Part shown: positions 16,311-24,552 of the stretch, piece by piece
Layout of the letters: every line of letters starts with the position of its first letter
Position numbering within the stretch: the first letter of the stretch is position 1
From: Leucobacter aridicollis
GTDB lineage: Bacteria > Actinomycetota > Actinomycetes > Actinomycetales > Microbacteriaceae
Length of the DNA: 64,000 bases
NCBI RefSeq assembly: GCF_013409595.1
Contig: NZ_JACCBD010000001.1
Coordinates: 744,001 to 808,000 of the forward strand
Direction of reading: 5' to 3'
Program-made: the position numbers and the translations under genes
Notes under the pieces: generated by a model
Databases searched by the model: none
What the model was told of the DNA's origin: nothing
What the model saw: the letters and a program-made list of their open reading frames with translations, nothing else

Positions 16311-18011
16311 ATGACTGCAACTCTCGTCGCCCAGACGATCGCGGGTGGATACGCGCACCGCACCCTCTTCGAAGACCTCGACCTCACCGTCGCCCCCGGT
16401 GACGTCGTCGGCGTCGTGGGCGTGAACGGCGCGGGCAAGTCGACGCTGCTGCGCATCCTCGCCGGCGAGCTCGCGCCGCAGGCGGGTACCGTGCAGCTCG
16501 CGCCGCAGGACGCCTTCGTCGGCTGGCTGCCGCAGGAGCACGAGCGCATCGCGGGCGAGACCGTCGCCGCGTACGTCGCCAGGCGCACCGGCTGCGCGCA
16601 GGCGACCCGCGAGATGGACGAGGCAGCGGAGGCCCTCGGGGGCGCTGGGGCGCAGGCGCCGGGGGATCCGGATCCAGCGGACGTGTACTCCGCAGCCCTC
16701 GAGCGCTGGCTCGCGAGCGGCGCGGCCGACCTCGACGAGCGGTTGCCAGGGGTGCTCGCGGAGCTCGGCCTTGGCGTTCAGGCGGCCGGGGCGGCCGACG
16801 CCGCGGGGGTCGCCTCGGCCGTCACCGCCGAGTCGCACATGACGTCGCTGTCGGGCGGGCAGGCCGCACGCGTCGGCCTCGCCGCCCTGCTGCTGTCGCG
16901 GTTCGACATCGTGCTGCTCGACGAGCCGACCAACGACCTCGACCTCGACGGCCTCGACAGGCTCGAGCGGTTCGTACAGGGGCTGCGGGGCGGGGTGGTG
17001 CTCGTGAGTCACGACCGGGAGTTCCTCGCGCGCTGCGTCACGAAGGTGCTCGAGCTCGACCTCGCGCAGAACAGCAACCGGGTGTTCGGCGGCGGCTACG
17101 ACGCGTACCTCGAGGAGCGCGAGATCGTTCGGCAGCACAAGCGCGACGACTACGAGGAGTTCGCGGCGAAGAAGGCCGACCTCGTCGCTCGCGCCCGCAC
17201 GCAGCGCGAGTGGTCGAGCCAGGGGGTGCGCAACGCGATGAAGAAGTCGCCGGACAACGACAAGATTCGGCGCGCGGCATCAATGGAGTCGAGCGAGAAG
17301 CAGGCGCAGAAGGTGCGGCAGATGGAGAGCCGCATCCGCCGCCTGGACGAGGTCGAGGAGCCGCGCAAGGAGTGGCAGCTCGAGTTCACGATCGGGCAGG
17401 CGCCGCGGTCGAGCTCGGTCGTCGCGACCCTCAACGGGGCGGTGGCCAGGCAGGGCGAGTTCACGCTCGGGCCCGTGTCGCTGCAGCTCAACGCGGGGGA
17501 GCGGGTCGGGATCACGGGACCAAACGGTGCCGGGAAGTCGACGCTGCTGCGGCTGCTCCTTGGCAGGCAAGAGCCCGACGAGGGCGCTGCGGCACTCGGC
17601 ACGTCGGTCGCGATCGGCGAGATCGATCAGGCGCGGTCGCTGTTCGCGGGCGCCGAGCCGCTCGCGGACGCATTTGAGGCGCTCGTGCCAGAGCTGACGT
17701 CGGCCGAGGTGCGCACCCTGCTCGCGAAGTTCGGGCTGAAGGCGGACCACGTGCTCCGCCCGGCGGGCGAGCTGTCGCCGGGAGAGCGCACCCGCGCCGG
17801 GCTCGCGCTGCTCCAGGCGCGCGGGGTGAACGTGCTCGTGCTCGACGAGCCGACGAACCACCTTGACCTGCCTGCGATCGAGCAGCTCGAGCAGGCGCTC
17901 GAGGGCTACGAGGGGGCGCTGCTGCTCGTGACGCACGACAGGCGCATGCTAAATACTGTGCGGCTCGACCGTCGGTGGCACGTCGACGCCGGAGCCGTCT
18001 CGGAGCTGTAG
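16311..18011 (+). CDS. ABC-F family ATPase
   Basis: This 566-residue soluble protein has two ABC domains and no membrane segments. The first has Walker A GVNGAGKST, LSGGQAARV and LLDEPTNDLD; the second has GPNGAGKST, LSPGERTRA and LVLDEPTNHLD. Between them is the charged helical interdomain linker of ABC-F proteins (around residues 260-345). ABC-F proteins act on the ribosome, either as translation factors or as drug-protection proteins. It starts 9 bases after the thiamine operon, possibly read through from it. It lacks an obvious leader, unlike the second ABC-F gene at 25605. Confidence 0.86.
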   Translation: MTATLVAQTIAGGYAHRTLFEDLDLTVAPGDVVGVVGVNGAGKSTLLRILAGELAPQAGTVQLAPQDAFVGWLPQEHERIAGETVAAYVARRTGCAQATREMDEAAEALGGAGAQAPGDPDPADVYSAALERWLASGAADLDERLPGVLAELGLGVQAAGAADAAGVASAVTAESHMTSLSGGQAARVGLAALLLSRFDIVLLDEPTNDLDLDGLDRLERFVQGLRGGVVLVSHDREFLARCVTKVLELDLAQNSNRVFGGGYDAYLEEREIVRQHKRDDYEEFAAKKADLVARARTQREWSSQGVRNAMKKSPDNDKIRRAASMESSEKQAQKVRQMESRIRRLDEVEEPRKEWQLEFTIGQAPRSSSVVATLNGAVARQGEFTLGPVSLQLNAGERVGITGPNGAGKSTLLRLLLGRQEPDEGAAALGTSVAIGEIDQARSLFAGAEPLADAFEALVPELTSAEVRTLLAKFGLKADHVLRPAGELSPGERTRAGLALLQARGVNVLVLDEPTNHLDLPAIEQLEQALEGYEGALLLVTHDRRMLNTVRLDRRWHVDAGAVSEL

Positions 18012-18090
18012 CGCGGCCGCCGTCGCCCACGCCGCTAGCCGCCGCGCGTTTCCACTGTCAACCCCCTGGCGGGCGCGCGCCCGCTCGGCT

Positions 18091-19241
18091 GTGCTTGACG
18101 AGATGCAGGGAACGAACGCGCGTGCGCACGCACGACAGACTGTGCAGGAGATCGTGAACCGCTCGCGGCTCGCGCTCGCGGCGAAGAGCGCCGTGGCCGC
18201 CGCGATCGCGTGGTACCTCGCACCCCTCGTGCCGTTCGCGGAGAGCGAGTACTCCTACTACGCGCCCCTCGGGGTGCTCGTCAGCATGTACCCGACGTTC
18301 TTCGAATCGGCCCGGTCGGGGATGCAGACCGTGCTGGGTCTCATCGCGGGCGTCGCGCTCGGCCTTGGCGGGGTCGGCCTCGTCGCGCTCGGGTCCCCGG
18401 GTATCGTCGCCGTCGCGCTGGTCGTCGCCGTCGGCGTTGCCGTCGGTGGGGCGCAACTGTTCGGGGCGGGCCGCGATTGGGTGTCGATGGCAGGGCTGTT
18501 CGTGCTGCTGCTCAGCCGGGGCGAATCCGGCGAGTTCTCGTCGTCGTACCTCGTGACGATGGGCTTCGGCGTGGTGGTCGGCCTCGCGGTGCAGTGGATT
18601 GCGGTTCCCCCGCTCTACGGGAAGACCGCACAGGTGCACGTCGCCGAGTATCGCGCCGCGTTGGCAGCCGCCTTCCGTGCGGCGGCCAGCACGATCATGG
18701 AGGGAGGTGGCGAGCAGAGCATTCGCGAGGCCGAGATCCGCGTCCGTGTTGCCGGGGACGCGGTGCGGCAGGGCATCGACGCCGCAGCGCGAAGCGAGCG
18801 CGCGAACCCACGCGTGCGGTTCGGCCGGGCGGGGCGGTCGCAGCTCGGCACCGTCGCCGGACAGCTCGACGCGGTGCAGCTGCAGGCGCTCGTGGTCTCC
18901 GATCTCGCGGCGCGATGCGGCTCGCGGGGGACGGCGGCCGCGGTCGGCGCCCGCGAGGGGGGGGCGCCGTCCCGCTGCGGGGCGCGCTCGTCTGGACGGC
19001 CCGCCTGCTGGAGACGGGGGAGCCCGGCGGTGCACGCGCGGGCGCGCAGGGGAGCGCCGAGCGCGGCAGCTCCGGGGCCGGGGCTGCCGCCGTGTCGCCG
19101 CAGGCCGCCGCACGGTCCGCGCTGCGCCGCTACGCGACTTCCCGGGAGTCGTGCCAGTCGCGCGGCGTCGACCATGCGGGGGAGGTCGCCGTTGCCGTGA
19201 GCGTGGGCCGCGCTCTCGACGCCCTCGCCGACTGGCGGTAG
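18091..19241 (+). pseudogene. FUSC-family membrane transporter, frame broken near 3' end
   Basis: From GTG 18091 (or ATG 18103) the frame encodes an FUSC/aromatic-acid-exporter-like protein with about six membrane segments in the first 170 residues (AVAAAIAWYLAPLVPFAESEYSYYAPLGVLVSMYP is typical) and a cytoplasmic helical part. After about residue 270 the reading degenerates. The sensible continuation (PLRGALVWTARLLETGEPGG to ALDALADWR) lies in another frame and stops at 19241. The switch falls between about 18905 and 18965, probably at the run of eight G at 18957-18964. Adding one G restores a single protein of about 383 residues. It is either a real mutation or a homopolymer sequencing error. 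Confidence 0.7.
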
Positions 19242-19273
19242 CGCTGACACCGGCACGGCTCGGCGTGTGCAGC

Positions 19274-19759
19274 CTACGCTTCGAGGCGGGCGACCAGGCT
19301 CGCGAGTGCGCAGCGGATCGTCGCGTGGAGCACGTCAATCGGGTCCCCAGGGAAGTGCTGCTCGCTGACCTCGGCCGCGAAGCCGGGCCCGGCGGTGCAG
19401 AGAAACACGGTGCCGGCCGGCTGCCCCTCCTCGGGACCCGGGCCGCCGACGCCGGTCACGGAGACTGCGAGGTCGGCGCCCAGCAGGTGCGCGGCACCCT
19501 GCGCCAGCTCGCGCGCGGTTCGCGCGGTCACCACCGGGCCCGGCGTGACCCCGAGCACCGCGAATTTCACTTCCGGGTGGTAGGCGACGACCGAGCCGCG
19601 GAACCAGGATCCGGATCCCTCGCCGGCCGCGAGCGCCGTCGCGAGCTGCCCGCCGGTGAGCGACTCAGCGACGGCAATCGTCAGCTGCCGCGCCGCCGCC
19701 CGCTCCGCGACACGCCCAACGAGCACGTCCACCGGCCCATGCGTTGCGTTCGTCGCCAT
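19274..19759 (-). CDS. pncC: CinA C-terminal domain / nicotinamide-nucleotide amidohydrolase (PncC)
   Basis: This 161-residue stand-alone CinA domain has TIAVAESLTGGQLATAL near the start, GSVVAYHPEVKFAVLGV in the middle and DLAVSVTGVGGPGPEEGQPAGTVFL later, the PncC signature that deamidates NMN to NaMN in pyridine-nucleotide salvage. I chose the ATG at 19759 (MATNATHG) because the family is about 160 residues; the frame stays open another 56 codons upstream, but that stretch is Arg/Pro-rich and unlike the family. Confidence 0.85.
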   Translation of the reverse strand: MATNATHGPVDVLVGRVAERAAARQLTIAVAESLTGGQLATALAAGEGSGSWFRGSVVAYHPEVKFAVLGVTPGPVVTARTARELAQGAAHLLGADLAVSVTGVGGPGPEEGQPAGTVFLCTAGPGFAAEVSEQHFPGDPIDVLHATIRCALASLVARLEA

Positions 19760-20021
19760 GCCTGGGCCCGCTATCGCTCGGACCCGCGCGCGTGGCGCGC
19801 CGATGCGTCGGGGCTCAGCGCGAGGCGGCGACTGGCGTCGTCGTGGTGGAGCGGCGGGCGAAACTTCATCGGAGATCCTCCTATCGACGGTGCACATATC
19901 TCTACGCGAGCGGAGGAAAATGCGCAAGCCCCTCGACAGTTGCGGGGAAAAGGCGCATGCGACGCGCCGCGATTCCTGTGAGTATTAAGGATCCACCCAG
20001 GTGAATGGCCATGATTGAGGC

Positions 20022-20381
20022 ATGGGGTTTATTTATTACAATGGGGTCACGGAGTACGAATTCGAGGATCGTACGCTCGCACACCTGAAGTCTGCGATCG
20101 GGACGAAGCTCCGTCGGCAGGAATGCTTCTTTCTCAACTGGTCCAATCCCGCGGAAGCCGGGAGCGGCCGGGTCACGCTCTGGATCGCGCCGTCGATCCC
20201 GCTCATCTTTCGCTTCTCCGGGAACACACCGCCGACGCTGAACCCCCAGTGGGTGCAGGTGCTCGTCGAGACCGCCAACACCCCACGCGGGATGACTGTC
20301 ATCAAGGAGGACAACGTCGCGGCGGCGCTCGAAGCGCTTAGCGTTCCGCACGAGGCCCTGGCCGGAGGCACCAATGGGTGA
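20022..20381 (+). CDS. DUF7882-like small protein, copy 1
   Basis: A 119-residue protein beginning MGFIYYNGVTEYEFEDRTLAHLK, with a conserved SIPLIFRFSG-type core. It is clearly paralogous to the next gene: MG..YY/HYG, EFEDR.L.HLK, IA/GTKLR, WI/LHPSIPL, W..L.E.A/N. I associate the pattern with DUF7882 of Microbacteriaceae, sometimes mislabelled ATP-dependent DNA ligase. There is no ligase motif here. The function is unknown. It overlaps copy 2 by 8 bases. Confidence 0.65.
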   Translation: MGFIYYNGVTEYEFEDRTLAHLKSAIGTKLRRQECFFLNWSNPAEAGSGRVTLWIAPSIPLIFRFSGNTPPTLNPQWVQVLVETANTPRGMTVIKEDNVAAALEALSVPHEALAGGTNG

Positions 20382-20688
20382 GCTGCACTACGGAATGAAC
20401 GACAGCGTCTTCGAGTTCGAGGATCGGCTGCTGCACCACCTGAAACTTGTCATCGCGAACAAGCTGCGCAAGGGGGAGAGCTTTCTGTTCACCTGGCAGA
20501 CCTCCGAATGCGGCGCCGGGTCATCGCTGTGGCTCCACCCGTCGATTCCGCTGCACTTCACGTTTGCGAATCTCGTCGACGTCGAGATCAACAAGGAATG
20601 GGCGGAGCTGCTGGGCTTCCTCGCGAACCGCCCCGGCGGCCTGACGATCGTCGACGAGCCCACGCCGCAGGCAGCCCAGCAGCCCTAG
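20374..20688 (+). CDS. DUF7882-like small protein, copy 2
   Basis: A 104-residue paralogue of the preceding gene (MGELHYGMNDSVFEFEDRLL, then HLKLVIANKLRKGESF, then LWLHPSIPLHFTFA). The two overlap by 8 bases and were presumably formed by tandem duplication. Each is predicted soluble with mixed alpha/beta structure and no catalytic motif I can name. An overlapping tandem pair suggests a heterodimer or a dosage role, but this is inference. Confidence 0.65.
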   Translation: MGELHYGMNDSVFEFEDRLLHHLKLVIANKLRKGESFLFTWQTSECGAGSSLWLHPSIPLHFTFANLVDVEINKEWAELLGFLANRPGGLTIVDEPTPQAAQQP

Positions 20689-20814
20689 CGGGCCGGGCCG
20701 CCGGAATGGTACCCGACTCCGGCGTCCGAGTCGACCCCCTCGCGGCGGTCGCCACACCCTCCTACCATGTCTGCACGCCGGCCACACCGGCAGGCACCTG
20801 GGGGAAGGATCACC

Positions 20815-21981
20815 ATGCCGGCTTCACACACCCGACTCATCGGTATCGAAGAGGAGTTCGCGCTCATCGACCCCGCCACCGGGGCGCCGGTCGCGGGATC
20901 GGCCGCGCGCGTCATCCGGGACGTATCCGACGAGGCGCCAGTGGAACACGAGTTTCTCGACAGCCAGGTCGAGATCGCGACTCCGCCGTGCGAGACCGCC
21001 GACCAGGCCGAGGAGAGCCTGTTCCAGCTGCGCGGACGCACGCTCGCCGCGGCACGCAATCAGGGCGCCCTGCTGGCGGCGACCGGGACACCGCCAGCCG
21101 CTCCCGACCCGGCCCTTGTGAGCCACGTGACTGGCAAAGAGCGCTACCTCGAGATCGCGCACGGCGCCCGCAAGGTCGCGCAAACCCACTACATTAACGG
21201 GCAGCACGTGCACGTCTCGATCGCCGGGCCCGACGAGGGCGTGCGGGTCATCAACGGCCTCGCCCGGTGGGCGCCGTTGCTGCTCGCGATGACCGCCAAC
21301 TCGCCGATCTGGGATGGCGCCGACACGGGGTTTCGGAGCTGGCGGCACGTCATCGGCTGCGCCTGGCCGCTCAACATGTATCCCGCCCAGTTCGCCTCGG
21401 TCGACGACTACGACAGGCGCGTGGATCGGCTCGTCCGGTCAGGGCTCATCCTCGACCGCGGCCTGGTGACGTGGGTCGCCCGGCTCTCGGCCAGATACCC
21501 GACGGTCGAGCTGCGGGTTGCCGACGTCCAGCTCAACCCGCGCCACGCGGTGGCGTTTGCGCTCATCGTGCGGGCGCTGGTGACGACAATCGCCGCAGCG
21601 CCCGACGACGACCCGCAGCTCAGCGGCCGCGGCATCGATGCCGACGAGGTCAACGTCTCGCTCTGGTTTGCGGCCAGGGACGGCCTCACCCGAACGCTCG
21701 TCGACCCGCTTGAGTGCCGGGAGGTTGCCGCGACCGAGTGGCTCGATGAGCTCGTCGAGGTGATTCGCCCAGCGCTCGATGACGCCGGCGACACCGAGCG
21801 CGTTCGGGAGTACGTCGCCGACCTGAAGGCCAACGGGGTTCCCGCCGACCAGCAGCGGCGGGCGCTCGCCGCGGGCGGCCTCGCTCAGCTGCTGGACCTG
21901 TGCGAGGCGAGCCACCTGCGCGACATCGGTGCGCCGGCCGGCCGGGCACCCGCGCTCTCAGCCGGCACGGGCGCACGGTAG
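20815..21981 (+). CDS. carboxylate-amine ligase, YbdK / glutamate-cysteine ligase 2 family
   Basis: This 388-residue protein has the GCS2 family hallmarks: RLIGIEEEFALID near the start, EHEFLDSQVEIATPPC, NGQHVHVSI, ANSPIWDGADTGFRSWR and ARYPTVELRVADVQLNP. YbdK-type enzymes ligate an amine to a carboxylate with ATP and show weak gamma-glutamylcysteine synthetase activity; the true substrate is unclear. The ATG at 20815 has GGGGAAGG 7-8 bases upstream. Actinobacteria use related EgtA in ergothioneine or mycothiol-linked thiol chemistry, but no egt genes lie here. Confidence 0.82.
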   Translation: MPASHTRLIGIEEEFALIDPATGAPVAGSAARVIRDVSDEAPVEHEFLDSQVEIATPPCETADQAEESLFQLRGRTLAAARNQGALLAATGTPPAAPDPALVSHVTGKERYLEIAHGARKVAQTHYINGQHVHVSIAGPDEGVRVINGLARWAPLLLAMTANSPIWDGADTGFRSWRHVIGCAWPLNMYPAQFASVDDYDRRVDRLVRSGLILDRGLVTWVARLSARYPTVELRVADVQLNPRHAVAFALIVRALVTTIAAAPDDDPQLSGRGIDADEVNVSLWFAARDGLTRTLVDPLECREVAATEWLDELVEVIRPALDDAGDTERVREYVADLKANGVPADQQRRALAAGGLAQLLDLCEASHLRDIGAPAGRAPALSAGTGAR

Positions 21982-22042
21982 CAGGCCGGTCGGCGCGCGA
22001 CAACCCCCTCGACCGCTCCGCTTCCGACTGGGAGCGTGGTAC

Positions 22043-22061
22043 TCACCACAGCCCGTGGTGA
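22043..22061. promoter_or_regulatory. short inverted repeat upstream of PfpI-family gene
   Basis: tcaccac and gtggtga (7-bp perfect arms, 5-base loop) lie 35 bases before the start at 22096. They could be an operator or a leader hairpin. No known motif is matched. Confidence 0.3.
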
Positions 22062-22095
22062 ATCCACGTAGCACCAATCAGAAAGGAAACGCCTC

Positions 22096-22644
22096 ATGTC
22101 ACGACTTTCAGACCGCCGAGTTGCATTTCTTGTCACCGATGGCTTCGAGGACAGCGAGCTCACCAGCCCGTGGGACGCGGTCGCCGAAGCCGGAGGGACG
22201 CCAGTGCTCGTCGCACCGACCCTGGACTCGGTCACGGGAGCGCTCGGGCACCAGCAGACCGTCGACGTCCGCGTCGCGGATGCGAAGGCAACGGACTTTG
22301 ACGCGCTCGTCCTGCCCGGCGGCGTTCAGAACGCCGACGCACTGCGAATGGACAGTGACGCGGTCGCCTTCACCAAGGACATGTTCGCGCAGCACAAGCC
22401 TGCGGCGGCCATCTGCCACGGCGCCTGGCTGCTCGTCGAGGCCGACGTGGTCCGCGGGCGGACGCTGACGAGCTACCCGAGCCTGCGCACGGACCTCGAG
22501 AACGCCGGGGCAACCTGGGTGGACGAGGCCGTGAGGGTCGACCAGGGACTCGTATCGAGTCGCACGCCCGACGACCTGCCGGACTTCAACCGCAAGCTCG
22601 TCGAAGAGATCGGCGAGGGCAAGCACTCCGGTCAGCACGCCTGA
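22096..22644 (+). CDS. DJ-1/PfpI family protein (type 1 glutamine amidotransferase-like)
   Basis: A 182-residue PfpI/YhbO-type protein. The nucleophile elbow AAAICHGAWLLVEAD gives Cys107 and His108, and Glu18 in VTDGFEDSEL is the conserved acidic partner. These proteins act in stress protection, reported as deglycase/glyoxalase or protease-like activity. AAAGGAAA upstream sets the start. It heads a run of four small genes with short gaps (SRPBCC, acidic, Cys-rich), suggesting a general stress cluster. Confidence 0.87.
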   Translation: MSRLSDRRVAFLVTDGFEDSELTSPWDAVAEAGGTPVLVAPTLDSVTGALGHQQTVDVRVADAKATDFDALVLPGGVQNADALRMDSDAVAFTKDMFAQHKPAAAICHGAWLLVEADVVRGRTLTSYPSLRTDLENAGATWVDEAVRVDQGLVSSRTPDDLPDFNRKLVEEIGEGKHSGQHA

Positions 22645-22688
22645 CCTGCCGGCCAGCCACAGCGAATCACCGTAGAAGGGAACACAGC

Positions 22689-23138
22689 ATGCCTACGATT
22701 AGCAACGACATCGACATCGACAGCCCCGTTCGGACCGTGTACAACCAGTGGACCCAGTTCGAGGACTATCCCGCGTTCATGAGCGGCGTCCAGCAGGTGC
22801 GACAGCTCGAGGACGACAAGCTCTACTGGGACGTCAAGGTCGGCGGAGCGGAGCGCGGGTTCGAAGCGCGGATTACCGAGCAGATCCCCGACGAACGCAT
22901 CGCCTGGACGAGCACGAGCGGCCCGACGCACGCCGGGGTCGTCACCTTCCACAGGCTCGACGACGACCGCACCCGCGTACGCCTGCAGCTTGAGTGGGAG
23001 CCCGAGGGATTCGTCGAAACCGTCGGTGCGGCCCTGCAGATCGACGATGCGCAGGTCGCCCGCGACCTCAACCAGTTCGCGCATCTCATGGAGACAAACG
23101 GCTTCGCAACCGGCGCCTGGCGCGGCGAGATTACCTGA
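22689..23138 (+). CDS. SRPBCC (START-like) family protein
   Basis: This 149-residue protein has the polyketide-cyclase/dehydrase pattern: DIDIDSPVRTVYNQWTQFEDYPAFMSGV near the N-terminus, then ITEQIPDERIAWTS and a long C-terminal helix (VARDLNQFAHLMETNGFATG). The fold forms a hydrophobic ligand cavity. Members of this branch are often found in stress or membrane-lipid contexts. GAAGGGAAC upstream sets the start. No ligand can be named. Confidence 0.83.
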   Translation: MPTISNDIDIDSPVRTVYNQWTQFEDYPAFMSGVQQVRQLEDDKLYWDVKVGGAERGFEARITEQIPDERIAWTSTSGPTHAGVVTFHRLDDDRTRVRLQLEWEPEGFVETVGAALQIDDAQVARDLNQFAHLMETNGFATGAWRGEIT

Positions 23139-23217
23139 GCTCCGGCCATCGGGACGGCACCACCGGTGCCGTCCCCGGAGGCCGACCCGGAACACAGCAC
23201 ACCGAAAGGAGCGCGCA

Positions 23218-23454
23218 ATGGGACAGATCTGGACCCAAAACGAGGAGAAGAACGGTGACGACGAGCTCGTTGTCACGTTCGAGCAGAGTCCGCCGCAGCC
23301 GGGTGGCGAGGAGGGGAGCGACACCGGCGTCGAGGTTCCACCAGGCACGGACCCGCAGGAGGCCCTCGACGCCCTCGGCGAAGACGTATCTTCTTCGCCT
23401 GCGGAGCGCGGGAGCGACACGTCTGCACCCGGCGACACCGAGGAGAGTGAGTGA
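23218..23454 (+). CDS. small acidic hypothetical protein
   Basis: A 78-residue, strongly acidic protein (MGQIWTQNEEKNGDDELVVT at the start; ends in DTEESE) with Gly/Pro/Ser-rich, probably disordered sequence. GAAAGGAG 7 bases upstream of ATG 23218 is a strong ribosome site. It overlaps or abuts the Cys-rich gene after it. I do not recognise a family. A role as a partner or regulator of its neighbours is speculative. Confidence 0.6.
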   Translation: MGQIWTQNEEKNGDDELVVTFEQSPPQPGGEEGSDTGVEVPPGTDPQEALDALGEDVSSSPAERGSDTSAPGDTEESE

Positions 23455-23456
23455 TC

Positions 23457-23726
23457 ATGACGACAACTGAGACGAACCCGCTGCCGCGCGCCTCCGAGTG
23501 CGACGTGTGCGGCAACATGTATGACAAGGCGTTCACCGTGACGCGCGGGGACGAGGTGAAGGTCTTCGACAGTTTCGAGTGCGCGATCGAATCGATGGCT
23601 CCGCGCTGCGGCCACTGCGCCTGTCGGGTGCTCGGTCACGGTGTCGAGTCGGACGGCCAGGTGTTCTGTTGCGCTCACTGCGCGCGACAGGTCGGCGAAC
23701 ACGGGCTCATCGACCGCGACGGCTGA
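23457..23726 (+). CDS. small Cys-rich metal-binding (metallothionein/zinc-ribbon-like) protein
   Basis: This 89-residue protein has nine cysteines: a CDVC pair (15, 18), C42, a CGHCAC group (51, 54, 56) and CCAHC (71, 72, 75). The end GHGVESDGQVFCCAHCARQ resembles the prokaryotic metallothionein pattern of a short knuckle followed by CxxxC pairs. Zinc or other soft-metal binding is likely; catalysis is not evident. The start could instead be GTG 23451, overlapping the previous stop as GTGA. Confidence 0.65.
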   Translation: MTTTETNPLPRASECDVCGNMYDKAFTVTRGDEVKVFDSFECAIESMAPRCGHCACRVLGHGVESDGQVFCCAHCARQVGEHGLIDRDG

Positions 23727-23734
23727 GCGTGGCC

Positions 23735-23758
23735 CCGCCCGTCAGCGCCGACGGGCGG
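23735..23758 (+). terminator. hairpin after Cys-rich gene
   Basis: Perfect 9-bp arms ccgcccgtc and gacgggcgg around agcgcc lie 8 bases after the stop at 23726. No T-tract follows, as is common in high-GC Actinobacteria. Confidence 0.6.
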
Positions 23759-23766
23759 ACCGGGCG

Positions 23767-23800
23767 GCCGGCCCACCCCGGGGTTCCGGGGCGGGCCGGC
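23767..23800 (+). terminator. second strong GC hairpin in the same gap
   Basis: gccggcccaccccg pairs with ggggcgggccggc except for one opposed mismatch, giving about 12 paired bases. Together with the hairpin at 23735 it makes a tandem terminator ahead of the small membrane-protein genes. Confidence 0.55.
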
Positions 23801-23914
23801 GGTCCCGCAGACACAACAAGCTGAACGACACATCAGACCTGCTGAGGAAAGGCTGTTAGGATTTCGCAGAGAAATGGGGCGCACCCCGCTGCCGAAGCTC
23901 AAGCAGGAGAGTCA

Positions 23915-24358
23915 ATGGCTATCGCGAACACTGAGACCGCACCAGCTGGCGTTGCTGACACGACCGAGGCGCCGGTCCCCGAGGTCAAACGCTCGGCCGC
24001 AGACCGCTTCATGCGCCGCCTGCTGCGCGTTGAGGGCGCGAAGAAGACGCCGTTCATCAACCGAGACGCGCACCGAAACTTCCGCGTCGCGCTCATTATC
24101 TCGGGCGTGCGGTGCCTCATCACCTATCTGCTGATCCCGATCCTCGTCCCGATTCTCGGCGTCGCAGGCGTGCTCGCCGCGCCGATCGGGATCGCGCTGT
24201 GCGTCGTCGCTGCGGTGAACGGCGTCGTCAGCGTCCGCCGCTTCTGGATCAGCGACCACCGCGGTAAGTGGATGTACACCTGGTTCATCGTGATCGTCTT
24301 CGTCATCCTCACGATCGCGATGGTCTCCGATATTGCACGGATTGTGAGCCCCGCATGA
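23915..24358 (+). CDS. conserved small membrane protein
   Basis: A 147-residue protein with a Thr/Ala/Pro-rich cytoplasmic N-terminus, a basic stretch (RFMRRLLRVEGAKKTPFINRDAHRNF) and three hydrophobic segments (about 57-75, 77-100 and 115-137). It overlaps the next gene by ATGA. I recognise it only as an actinobacterial hypothetical membrane protein; the function is unknown. Confidence 0.6.
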   Translation: MAIANTETAPAGVADTTEAPVPEVKRSAADRFMRRLLRVEGAKKTPFINRDAHRNFRVALIISGVRCLITYLLIPILVPILGVAGVLAAPIGIALCVVAAVNGVVSVRRFWISDHRGKWMYTWFIVIVFVILTIAMVSDIARIVSPA

Positions 24359-24552
24359 CCCCCAACGACAGCACTCAGCACGAAGCGGCTCAGGTCGCCG
24401 AGACCGTCGCGGCCGACGCCACGCAGCCCGCCGCCGAACTCGTCGACGACAACCCCGAGCAGGTGCCCGCGAAGGCGTGGGTCACCATGGGGCTCTTCGC
24501 CGTGTTCGTGATCGCGTTCGGGACCTGCGCCTCGACCTTTATGTTCAACTAG
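24355..24552 (+). CDS. 65-residue single-pass membrane protein
   Basis: The ATG overlaps the upstream stop (ATGA at 24355). The protein has an acidic, Ala-rich N-terminus of about 43 residues and one C-terminal membrane segment (VTMGLFAVFVIAFGTCASTFMF) ending at the stop. It is probably a partner of the preceding membrane protein. Its last 4 bases overlap the 3' end of the convergent transporter gene. The family is unknown. Confidence 0.6.
   Translation: MTPNDSTQHEAAQVAETVAADATQPAAELVDDNPEQVPAKAWVTMGLFAVFVIAFGTCASTFMFN

Noticed and set aside
19760..19927. N-terminal extension of the CinA/PncC gene
   Set aside because: The upstream 56 codons are Arg/Pro-rich and the family begins at the later ATG; length of 161 matches the domain.
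20022..20381. ATP-dependent DNA ligase, a label sometimes attached to this small family
   Set aside because: No KxDG ligase motif, and the protein is only 119 residues.
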